Positions 45,632 through 56,065 of a stretch of DNA of 64,000 bases are shown in pieces; positions within the stretch are counted from its first letter, which is position 1, and every line of letters begins with the position of its first letter. Origin of the DNA: Coniella vitis (Eukaryota; Ascomycota; Sordariomycetes; Diaporthales; Schizoparmaceae). Position numbers and translations under genes: made by a program. The DNA is taken from positions 4,092,001-4,156,000 of the forward strand of contig WUJK01000003.1 of the NCBI GenBank assembly GCA_011317545.1, written 5' to 3'. The notes below the pieces were generated by a model. That model worked only from the letters and a program-made list of their open reading frames with translations, searched no databases and was not told where the DNA came from.

Positions 45632-48268
45632 AAAAAAAGCCGAAGAATTAGTGAGAGTGTGCGCGATTTTGTGTGTGTGTGAGATTGTTCGAGCGCAGGC
45701 TTGCAGACAGACTGGCAGGTAAAGCTTGAGACACTGCTTGTCAGGTATTGTTACTATTACTATTGGGCTTTGATTTCGTGAAATGGAATAGGTTGGATCT
45801 ACGGCGAAAGGGATCGAGAAGTCAAGCAAGAAGGTACAAGCACAAGCCAAGCGCACAACCAGCACTGCAGTTGGAGCAGCAGAGAGAGCGAATCGATCGT
45901 GGTCAAAAACAACACCAGGCGCAAGCCATTTATTGGCATGTGTGTGTGTTGTCTACGGGTTATCTATTCTTGCGTATGGTTGTTTACTTGGCTGGAATAA
46001 CGGACCTTTGTCGTATAGGCTGGGTGAAGCCAGTTATTTACCAATATAAACCTATGGATACTAGGATCTCTGATCGCATGAGGGCTCTTTTGGTTTTGTT
46101 TCAGCCTTGTGGTTAGCCTTGTGTAGAATAATGGTAGCCTGCCACCAATCGGACTGCCTGCCAGCCTTGCGAAACGTACAGTCTGATATTATACCGGCGC
46201 TCCAGTCCTGACCTGTTCGTGTCAGAATTGTGACAGAGGGTACTGCACAGAGAATTCTGCATGGTTACGGTATCTATAGGAATATAAAGACTACTATGCA
46301 GTAGGCACTCTATAGGACAAGTCAAAATTAATATTTGCTAGGTTAGAACACGCTCAAAGTTTGATTCCAGACTATGCGACCCACTCACTATTGGTCGTGT
46401 TGGAGGAGGTTGGAATCACTCTACACTTGAGAGGGAGTGTTCAAGGGTAGAATTATTATCGATATGATAGGAGCTAACTCGCGGTTTCCAGAGTTTTTAT
46501 GAGATATGCATGCTGGAGCTGGGTACTGGCCGGGTAGTGATAGTTTGACGATGCCTCTCAGTTCAAGACGGAACACACGTCCATCTCTGGATCTGCACCT
46601 TGTAAATAACGAACGGACTGTGACCATTTGGCAAATGTGGATTCGACTATCATGACGATCCCTCGCGGTCTGGGCGGATACACACGTCCATCTGTGGATA
46701 CTATTATGGGGACGACGAATGGAGCTGTTTAAGTACATAGTATTAAATTTACCATTCTGACAAAAACAATCAATTCAACGAGCCAAAAAAGGATGGAAAT
46801 TGTGTAAAGACCATCACCAACATGTGCTCCCTGTATCCACCCAGTCCGTCGATCATTGAAGTTCTGATTGTCGAAGCCCCCAAAAAAATAAAAAAAAAAA
46901 ATAAGAAGAGGAAAGGCATTCGATCCTCAATCTTCCAAATCGACGACCACTCGGATATCCCTAGCCGCGACCCCTGTGCCTATATGTCGCAGGTCACATC
47001 CTATAGGAACAGAGCCCCTGTACTATGTAACCCGGAGTGGCTTTGCTCTGCCGTCAGTCAGCAACAACACCCTATCGCTAACCCAACGTCTGCATTTGGC
47101 AATTTTGCTTACTGAGAGGACGCGAGAGAATACGGCGGCGGCGGCGGCGGCGGCGATGCCCCGTTTGTTATTTGGGGTTTGGTCACGCTACTGACATAGT
47201 ACATACCCAAATGTACTTGATAGCACTGCCACGGAACAAACACTCCCCGCTCCCGGGCCGAGGGCTGTGGTTGATAGACGTCAGCAGTCAGCATCGGTTC
47301 ACTGTGGGTTATTACGTAGTACTTGCCTACCTGGGTAGTACATAGTAGCCCATTCCAGTCCGCCGCATTCAGTATTGCCCATCCCCTGCGCGAGTCGACA
47401 GCATTGCTTAGCATCAGAACACAGAACACCGATCACCAAAGTGCCACGGGCTCTTTTATCGATTCTTGGAGCGAGCCAGACTCTTTGCACAACCAAGATC
47501 CAGCCGGCGGGAGCCAGCTGGAGGACCACCGGGCCTAGAACCTGGTTAGAGGCTGAGCCTCAGGCTCTGGCCGAAGCGCAAGTCCGGCTCTCTTCGGAAA
47601 TCAAGCAGCAGCAGCAGTCTCAGCTCCACGGGCAGGCCTTACACACCACACTGCAGTCTGGACTGCTACATGCTGTGGCTTACTCGCCCCCATGACATGG
47701 ACCAGGTAGACAAGTGGCCTCCAGTGTCAGACAACGGATAGCAAGAGGACGAGAGAGCCTGGCGAGCCAATATTGGGCGTGTTGCTCAGTCACCGCCAGG
47801 GCATCATCTACCTGCCTCGGCATCATTCTTCCCCAGCGCTGCTCGTCCATCGCACGCAACGAGCAGACGTGCGAAAAACTCCGGCCGCCAAGCTACGACG
47901 GATCGCGACTAGGGGCTGGCACGGCCTGGACTCTCTGGTGCTTTATCGCCCATCTAGCCTCGGCTGTGCGCAAAACAAAGTGGCAAGCTGGCTGGTTGGC
48001 AAGCAAGCCCGTCCTTGTAAGACTTGTCGAGACCATCGGTCCATCCAGCAGCTTGTGTGGAGCACGGCATTGAGAAAATAAAAGAAACGAGGAACCACAA
48101 AGCAGAGGAAAGACCGGAAACCCTCGGATTCCCATAAGGCGAACAAGGGATTCTTCTTCAGCGTGTGTCGCGAGTGGCCCGTCCGAGCTCATTGTTACTG
48201 TGGTCTTGCACGGAACCGTAAGCAAACTATTCCCTTTGCGTCCACCTCATCGTCCTCCTTTTTCCTTT

Positions 48269-48314
48269 ATGCCGTCCAGAGCATCATCTCCACTTGTCGA
48301 CGACGACGACGACG

Positions 48315-48362
<48 letters not shown>

Positions 48363-48481
48363 TATCCACATCCCCTCGGCATCACGATAGGTGTCTCCAC
48401 TCAACGAACCGACTTTCTGTTTCACAAGCTGGTTCCTGTTGCATTGTACCATCTTTGATAGCAAAAAGCAAAGCCCAGTAG
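48269..48481 (+). promoter_or_regulatory. Upstream ORF with Asp-Asn repeat before the bZIP gene
   Basis: A 70-codon ATG ORF ends 104 bp before the bZIP start. Its middle is a CGA/CAA-type microsatellite (48300-48363) read as Asp then about 16 Asn. It may be a translated upstream ORF or simply a repeat in the leader. Nothing about its flanks suggests a folded protein. Confidence 0.35.
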
Positions 48482-48584
48482 CCCGCCACAGAGTCCAAGG
48501 CCGGCCGACTGTACAATCATCACTGCTGGTGTCGCCGCACCCGCACTCGCGTCCACACTTTGGCAAATCCAAACCAACAAGCAG

Positions 48585-50950
48585 ATGATGAATGACGGTG
48601 GACCTCGTCTGGTGATAGCGGTTCCTAAGCCGGACAAGGCGGCTCGAGACCGCCACTCTCCTCACCACCTGCACCCATACTCTGCATCGCATTCTCCGTC
48701 GTTCTCACACACGCATCACTACAGCTCGCAGCCGGCCATCAGTATGACGTCGACGTCTTCTCCGCTGTCTCCGCGGGACGATTTCGGCGGCGTGGGGACG
48801 GGAATCGCATACGGAGGAGCCAGCGTGCCTCTCCAGCACCGTTCACCACAAGCACCGGCGGGTGCCCCCAACGGCAATGCCAGCAGCAATACCGCGCCGG
48901 CCCCTCTCGGCCTGGGCTTTCTCAAGACCCTGTCAGACAAGAAACTGACGCGTGATGGACAACCTGCCAAGCGCCGTGGACCCAAACCCGACAGTAAACC
49001 GGCGCTTACGAGGAGGCAAGAGTTGAACCGCCAAGCGCAACGGTAAGCAGAAAACCACCACGTAGATGTTTACATCACCTTGCTGTTGCTTTTTGTGTAT
49101 TTGTAGTAGCAATTTATGGTGGCGTCCCGTCATTGTCGTCCTCGTCGCCGCCATCGACACCGCCACTGCCGTCGGAATACGCACTGACATGTTGTTGATC
49201 CTCTTGGGCTTTTCTTTCCAATATAGCACACACAGAGAACGCAAAGAACTCTACATCAAAGCCCTGGAAGAAGAAGTCCTCCGCCTCAAGGAAATCTTCT
49301 CCAACGTCACTCAGGACAAGGACCGCCTAGCCGAGGAAAACCGCTCCCTCAAAGTCCTCCTGCATCAGAATGGCCTGGCGCTCCTGGGCGACAACACCTC
49401 GAGTCCCCAGCACCAGCAGCATCAGCATCAGCATCAGCACCAGCTCCAGCTCCAGCATCTCGGGCTGTCGCCACACCATCGCGACGAGCAGTATCTTGGC
49501 AGCAGCAGCAATCACAGCTCCACCGCATCCGCGTCCGCGTCCGGGACTGGCGGCGGTGGCAGTGGTTCAAGAGCGAGCCATGGCGGCTTGACAGCCTACA
49601 CCAACGGCTCCCCGCCTCCACCAGGCTCTGCGCTGAGCACCAACGGCGCGATCCACGCGGCGCTATCGCCTGGTGTGACTGCGCTGAGCCTGAGCCCTGT
49701 TAGTACGCAGACAGCTGGGCTAACGACGACGACGACGGCAAGCTCGACAAGCGGCGCGTCACCCTTGGTGCCAGCACAAATGATGTTTCGGCGGAATCCG
49801 GGAATTGATTATGATCAGGCGGGGATTGACTTTGTTTTGACGTAAGTTATGCGGCCCTTTTTCTTGCATTCTTTCTTTTTTTTTTTCCTTTTTGTGCTCT
49901 TCCTTTCTCACGTTCTGGTTCCTATACTCCCCGTATCAACACCATCTTGAAGAGGAGACTGTGAATGGATACTAGTCCACAGTGACCATTTCTTTTGCCT
50001 CTGTCAATGCCTTGTAAATAATCCTGTACCAAAGCCTTCGTCAAAAAACCCACCAAGTTCTCACGAAGGAATTTCCATAATAACAGGTCACCGAACCCGA
50101 AATGAAAAGACTACCTTTTCGAGAGACACATCCATTTATTCATCCAAACAAACAATCAAACAAAATCAAATAAATCAAACCATACCAAACCAGAAAAGAA
50201 AAGGGGAGCAACATTCACTGACAAAGAAGAGGCGGCCGCCCTTCGCGCGCCGCTTCCTTGGAAAACAACAGACTTGAACGCCCCTGCATGGACCATCTCC
50301 CATGGCTTCTCGAACGCTCCCACGCCAACGGCGGGCTCGAGCCCTGTGGCCATGCCCTCATGGCTTCGTGTCCGCCTGAGCCGTTTTCTGTGCTCTCGCC
50401 CGACGTGCCGTTTGGTCAGCTCGACCACAACCACAGCCACCCGTTGCGAAATGGCGGCAACAACGGCGCCGTCGTAGCAAGAAACCAAACCAACAGTACA
50501 AGCCGCCACGGCAACAGCGACAGTGGGAGAGATGGCACAGCGGTGGTCATCAACGGCGGGGAAAACGCAACTGCACTCCCGACCACGTGGGAGCTCACCA
50601 AAGCGGGCTTGGCCACGCTGCTCGACCTCAGCCTCAAGTTCAACCTTGACGGGGAAATTACGCCTGTTATGGCGTGGGGGATGGTGTTAGGACATCCGCG
50701 GCTAGGCGAGTTGGTGGAGCGGGATTTTGTAAGGTTGTCGGAGGAGTTGACTGGTAAAGTGCGATGTTATGGGTGAGTCTATTCACCCTTTTTTCCCCCC
50801 CTTGTTTTTCTTGTTCTTCATTATTGTTGCTATCTTTGCCAATGTGAGAAATCTGAGCTAATCATTGTGCTCTAATGTAGATTCGGCGCCGTTATGGAGG
50901 AGTTTGAGGTTCGCGATGCGCTGGAGGCTGTCTTTTGTGATAAGGCGTAA
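48585..50950 (+). CDS. Fungal bZIP transcription factor (Yap/AP-1-like)
   Basis: Four exons (48585-49042, 49227-49841, 50272-50772, 50881-50950) encode 547 residues. The basic region reads ALTRRQELNRQAQRTHRERK and is split by intron 1 between QR and THR. It matches the N-x2-A-Q-x2-F-R signature of Yap factors except that Phe is His. The zipper has Leu or Val every seventh residue (ALEEEVLRLKEIF onward to SLKVLL). A low-complexity His/Gln/Ser region follows. A conserved-looking C-terminal domain spans exons 2-4: DYDQAGIDFVLT, LERPCMDHLPWLLERSH, WELTKAGLATLLDLS, LDGEITPVMAWGMV, then GAVMEEFEVRDALEAVF. The 430-nt intron 2 is confirmed by frame and by the joined LTLERPCMD sequence. The target genes are unknown. 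Confidence 0.88.
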
Positions 50951-52243
50951 GATTTCTCCGGGGTGTACGTAGTATGACAAGGAGGAGGATACCATCGCGA
51001 GGCTCAGAAGATGGTGTTGTGTTTTGGACCCCACTTGCTTGGAATACACGAATCATCAAAACAGAAGCGATGAGACGCGGGAAGCGAATTGCACATGTGG
51101 TGCCTATGCGTTGTCATGTCGCAGATCGGAACTCATTCCTCGACAAGAGCGGAGTGTATGTGATATTCATGTGTGTATCAACATTCTCTCAAAGTCAGTG
51201 TGAAGACGAAGGAGCCGTGAGCGTCGTGATGTTTGAAATTGTAGCAGACGGTATATACAGCGGGTCGGAGTAAGTAGAGAATGACAGGAGTCGTCTGACT
51301 GAGGCTGCGATAGTCTCTCAAGGACGATCTTTTGAAAGCGTGGAGCAATGTATTTGCTTTGCAATCCTTCTGAAATACATGTCCATCCTTCTCAACGCGG
51401 AATACTGGCTGGCCGCTGTTGCATCGGGGCTCTATCCAGAGCGACATGGCTCATTGCTTGCCCCTTTTATGTTTTCTTGCCTGTTCACAACAGACACCTA
51501 TTTCAAAGCTTTGATAGAAATGCTTACACACTAATACATGTATTGAATGCTGTTTTCCCAGTCATCGATCGGCTACTGGAATGCTTCTTTAAAGACTCAA
51601 GGGGGCAATATGTGGTTCCGCGTAGCAATCTCTGCTTTTTGCACCTGCGACCACACTTGGCCTACTGGCATCTGCTTTCAAAGGACCCAGAGGTCTGATA
51701 TTCCAGCAACGGCTCATCCTCGCTGGCTGTGTACTCGAGTGAGGGCAGCCCTTGGAGCGTGTCGGGCAAAATACGACAATCGCGATGCTGGCTGCATGCA
51801 TCTGGCTAAACGCTGGAACTTGCCTCGTTTTTACTGTTTTGGACATGGCACTGGGTTTCAGACGGCGATCTGCCAGTCCGGTGCGCGGACTGGAATGCTC
51901 GTGACAGAGACCCGAATCGAGGCAAAGCAATGAGGCTCAGTTGTCAGCGACCCTAACCCGAGCCCTGCCAGGGTTGTCCTCGTGACTTCGCGTAAAGTGC
52001 TGGGGGCCCAAGCGTTCTGTTTTCGCGTCGCCCCGGCGCAGAACGTCACGACTTTTGGAATGCAACAAAGCACAGCAACAGTTGCCCGTCTTTGTTCCCA
52101 GTCGGTGTCTTTTCTCCGATTGATGCCCAGCCATCTGCTTCCTCCCAACATATGTCCAACAGCATCGTCATACCTCACCTCGTCGGCCTCGAACCAGCTC
52201 TCTCGCTCCAATTGTAGAATCGAAAACCCAGGAAACGGCGAGC
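50951..52243. other. Intergenic region between bZIP gene and pso2
   Basis: 1.3 kb with no recognised gene. Two CGCGT words (about 51986 and 52024) lie within 260 bp of the pso2 start and loosely resemble MBF sites. Confidence 0.45.
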
Positions 52244-55186
52244 ATGGCGCCCTCCAAAATAGCCCTTGCATCCAAGCCCGCGCGGCCCATCTCCAAGTAC
52301 GCCCTGCCAGGCACGCCGAGGAAACGGCCCAGCGCCCCCAACAAGAGTATCCTTAGCTTCTTCCAAAAAGTCGACCGTCCTGAAGAGTCCATGTTTGTGG
52401 GTGGCGATGCAGCGTCACCCGCAGTCCAGCCTGTCGAACCAGCCCACGACGAAGACGACATTTACGGAGCAGACGGGGATGGGCCAGCGCCAGAGTTGAG
52501 ATACAATGAAGAACAAATACCCAACAAAAAGAGGAGGCTGAGTAGTGGACGAGACGAATCACACGATGCAGCGCCTGCGACCAAGGAACCGCTGCAGGCG
52601 ATATCCCAGAACGAGACACGGAACAAAGCATCGCCACCAAAGAAACCTCGCAAGGGTCCCTTCCTGGACGATTCCGATTCCGAGGAAGAAGAAACCGAGT
52701 CTCCCATCCCAAAGCAAGTATTGAGTGGGCCGGACCCAGAACCTCCAAGGTCCCAAGATGAAGAAGAGCAAAAAGTAGGACTTACCACCGATATTAAAAT
52801 CACCACCACCGTACCCACGCCCGCCGATAACGCGGAGCCCTCGAGGATAAATCTGACCAATACGCTTGCTCCAGGACCGCACGTCAGCACCCCACTGCCA
52901 CGATTGAAACACGAAGCTTCGACAATTGGAGACTATGGAGAGTTTCGCGACCTCGATGACGAGTGCGACGACGATCTTTGGGAGGGAGAGGAAAGGCGCG
53001 CCATGCGATTCATGGAAGAACAGGCTCGCCTTGAGGCTGAGGAAGAGACGGGTGCAACAAATGACACGAGTATCATCGAGGTTCTTGAAGAGGACGAGGA
53101 GGCCATGACCGCGTGCTGCCCAATTTGCAATTCGAGCTTCGCTGGCGTCAGCTCAGATCAAGCGACCGTACACGTCAACTCTTGTCTGGATGGGGACCCA
53201 ACACCGCTGCCCTCCACAAGTCCACCGAAGCCTCCGCCACAACCACCCAAGTCAAAAAATGTCAGTCGAGAAGAAGATTTGGTGCCAGCGCCAGAGATGG
53301 GGAGACGATTTGCAAGGGCTGCGTTTGCTCGGCCTGGACAAGCGAACCCCATTTCAATCGCTGGAGGAGGAGGAGGAGGAGGAGGAGGAGGGCCAAGCAG
53401 CAAAGGAGGGTCAAACTCGGCGTTTTCCAAACTCATGTCAGGCCATGCCGAAGACGCTGCATGGAGTACAGCTGCGGCTGCAGAGACTGCTTCACGAGGG
53501 AAGCCGGCATATCAGCGCACCTGTCCCTTCTACAAGATCATGCCTGGATTCCACATTTGTGTCGACGCTTTCCGCTATGGAGCTGTTGAGGGGTGCCGAG
53601 CATACTTCCTCAGTCATTTCCACAGTGACCATTACATTGGCCTCACAGCCAACTGGACTCACGGGCCGATATACTGCAGCAAAGTTACAGGAAGCCTCGT
53701 CAAATCACAACTGAAGACGGCAGAAACATATGTTGTGGAGCTCGAATTTGAAGAAAAGGTGCCCGTTCCAGGTACAGATGGCGTCTTTGTCACCATGATA
53801 CCCGCCAACCATTGTCCTGGCAGCTCCCTCTTCTTGTTTGAAAAGGCTGTGTCGCCAACAAACCCCGGCGCTCATTCAAAGGAGAAGAGACTCCAGCGAA
53901 TCCTGCACTGTGGAGACTTTCGAGCCTGTCCAGCGCACATCGAACACCCACAATTGAAGCCAGAGACTGTCGATGCACTGGGCAAAGTCAAGCAGCAAAA
54001 GATTGACATATGCTATCTCGACACCACCTACCTCAACCCGCGCTATTCTTTCCCGCCGCAGACAGACGTCATTCGCGCATGTGCAGACCTGTGTTTCGAA
54101 CTCGACTCTACGCTTGGACAAGAGAACGAGGCCCAGTGGCATACTGTCCTCGGCCGACGTGAAGGCCTGGGCGCAGGGAACAATGATACAGTCAGTCGCT
54201 TCTTCGCACCAGCCGGGAAGCCACAACAACCCTCCGACACCGCCGACTCGATCGCCAAGACGGACTCGCCGCTGCCACACTCACCTGCTGCCAACCCCGA
54301 GGACAATGCCCTCAGCGTCCTCGGCCGCCAAGCGCGCGCCAACCGCAACCGCCTCCTCGTCGTCTGTGGCACGTACAGCATCGGCAAAGAACGCATCTGC
54401 AAAGCTATTGCGCTCGCTCTCAAGACCAAAATATTTGCCAGCGCCGCCAAGATCCGCATTTGCTCGCAACTCGGCGATCCAGAACTGGCGAGCCTCATGA
54501 CCAGCAACCCGTACGAAGCGCAGGTGCACATGCAAATGCTCATGGAGATCCGCGCCGACACTCTCGCCGAATACCTCGACCAGTTCCGTCCACATTTTGG
54601 CCGCGTTGTGGGCTTTCGACCGTCAGGGTGGAACTACCGGCCTTCCTTGGCCAATAACGGAGGTGCAGGCAGTGGCAGCGGAGGGAGTGCCGTTTCCGCC
54701 GCCCACGTAACAGCCAGTACCCCACCCGGCTCCGTCCCAACCACGCAGATCCTTCACGGCCCGTCATGGCGCACGCGGTTCGGACCGAGGGACCTTGTCC
54801 CGCAGCGGGGCAGCTCCAAGGAGTCCATGTGTTTTGGGGTCCCCTACAGCGAGCACAGCAGCTTCCGCGAGCTCATGCTCTTTGTCATGTCGTTGCGGAT
54901 TGAAAAGGTCGTGCCGACTGTCAACGTGGGGAGTGAGCCGAGTCGGCGGCGGATGAAGGCGTGGACGGATCGGTGGTTGAGTGAGCGGCGACGGGGAGGG
55001 GTGGTGAGGGTTGTGAGGGAAGACGGAGATGGTGGGGAGAATGTGCTGAGGGATGATGGGGAGGCGGTTGTGTTGGAGGACGGTAGTGGTGATGATCGGG
55101 GTAGGCAAGGAAAAGGGGCGAGTATGAAGAAGGAAGCTGCCTTATGGGATGGTAAGGATGGGCTTGGTGGTGAGGTCTATTGGTAG
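52244..55186 (+). CDS. pso2: DNA interstrand cross-link repair nuclease Pso2/SNM1
   Basis: Single exon, 980 residues. Pso2/SNM1 is a 5' exonuclease of the metallo-beta-lactamase/beta-CASP family that processes interstrand cross-links. A UBZ4-type zinc finger has C292, C295, H310 and C314. The metal-binding motif is HFHSDH at 458-463, preceded by YFLS. Later family blocks are ANHCPGSS, LHCGDFRACP, YLDTTYLNP, VVCGTYSIGKERI, GVPYSEHSSF and VPTVNVGS. The N-terminus holds NKSILSFF (33-40), close to a PCNA-interaction box but with Asn for Gln. The insertion between YLDTTYLNP and VVCGTYS and the long acidic N-terminal region explain the extra length over the roughly 660-residue yeast protein. A poly-Gly run lies after the UBZ finger. 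Confidence 0.96.
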   Translation: MAPSKIALASKPARPISKYALPGTPRKRPSAPNKSILSFFQKVDRPEESMFVGGDAASPAVQPVEPAHDEDDIYGADGDGPAPELRYNEEQIPNKKRRLSSGRDESHDAAPATKEPLQAISQNETRNKASPPKKPRKGPFLDDSDSEEEETESPIPKQVLSGPDPEPPRSQDEEEQKVGLTTDIKITTTVPTPADNAEPSRINLTNTLAPGPHVSTPLPRLKHEASTIGDYGEFRDLDDECDDDLWEGEERRAMRFMEEQARLEAEEETGATNDTSIIEVLEEDEEAMTACCPICNSSFAGVSSDQATVHVNSCLDGDPTPLPSTSPPKPPPQPPKSKNVSREEDLVPAPEMGRRFARAAFARPGQANPISIAGGGGGGGGGGPSSKGGSNSAFSKLMSGHAEDAAWSTAAAAETASRGKPAYQRTCPFYKIMPGFHICVDAFRYGAVEGCRAYFLSHFHSDHYIGLTANWTHGPIYCSKVTGSLVKSQLKTAETYVVELEFEEKVPVPGTDGVFVTMIPANHCPGSSLFLFEKAVSPTNPGAHSKEKRLQRILHCGDFRACPAHIEHPQLKPETVDALGKVKQQKIDICYLDTTYLNPRYSFPPQTDVIRACADLCFELDSTLGQENEAQWHTVLGRREGLGAGNNDTVSRFFAPAGKPQQPSDTADSIAKTDSPLPHSPAANPEDNALSVLGRQARANRNRLLVVCGTYSIGKERICKAIALALKTKIFASAAKIRICSQLGDPELASLMTSNPYEAQVHMQMLMEIRADTLAEYLDQFRPHFGRVVGFRPSGWNYRPSLANNGGAGSGSGGSAVSAAHVTASTPPGSVPTTQILHGPSWRTRFGPRDLVPQRGSSKESMCFGVPYSEHSSFRELMLFVMSLRIEKVVPTVNVGSEPSRRRMKAWTDRWLSERRRGGVVRVVREDGDGGENVLRDDGEAVVLEDGSGDDRGRQGKGASMKKEAALWDGKDGLGGEVYW

Positions 55187-56065
55187 TGATTGAAAGACCG
55201 CACGCACCAGGGCTTTTTTGGATGATGCCTTGAGTAGATATAGCACTTGGAGGAAGCTGAATGAGGATGAGATTATGAGCAATGAAAAATCGCAACAGGT
55301 TCGTTCTCTTGGAGCATTACCGCAATCATGACTTGGTTGCGTTTACCCATTGATTGTCTCATCACGACAGTCAGTGATGGCTTCGAAACAACATAACTTT
55401 CCACATTCTCGCACCAAGTCACCTGTGCCTAAAACTCGCTATTAATTTTCCCCAAATTTCAAGTAGCTACTACTGTTTGACGTCGCGGCGCATCAATGGA
55501 TATCCTGAATAGAAAACACATCACTGTCACAGTATCAGACACACACGTCAGCTCAGCTCCCACTTCCAACTCAAGCGAGAGTAACCCAAAGTATTCCTAA
55601 TTGGATGGCAGTCCGGAGGCTGACGTGGATTTCGATTCGACTTTAGTATTTTTTTTTAAAAAACTGCTCGTACTCTGCGCGCCGCGTCAAAAGAATCCAA
55701 CCATCACCAACTCCTGCGCCCGCAACGTTTCACCTGTGACGATTCATTCCCGGTGTACTTCTTTTCTCAATGCAATTGACACGCTGCGCATGTATGTGAG
55801 CCATCTTTCCTCTTTCCCCTTGACCTCTAAATTCCCCCCATCCACCAAGTTTCCCCGGCGCACAATAATTTGGTATTTCGCAATGCGTTTCAAAAGCCCC
55901 CCCCCCCCCAAACAATCTTTGAACTTTTCTATCCCTTCTGCTTTCTTTTTCTTTGCATGTAGCTGAGGCGGGGGAACAAGGCGAGCCAAAGAAAATCTCC
56001 ATGGAGCCAGATTTCGTCACGTCAAGCTATTTGCTGAGTAAATTATGTTTGTGTGTTGCATTGGC
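55187..56065. other. Convergent spacer between pso2 and lsm2
   Basis: 3' flanks of both genes. It includes a C13 run (55897-55909). No gene was recognised. Confidence 0.5.

Larger units (their letters stand above)
44898..48584. other. Intergenic region between rim15 and bZIP gene
   Basis: 3.7 kb with the rim15 3' flank and the bZIP promoter and leader. It includes the paired G15/C10 runs (45592-45631), a CGG repeat (about 47133-47157), GTAC palindromes near 47021, 47195-47215 and 47310-47345, and a CGA/CAA repeat at about 48300-48363. No convincing gene was found. Confidence 0.5.
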
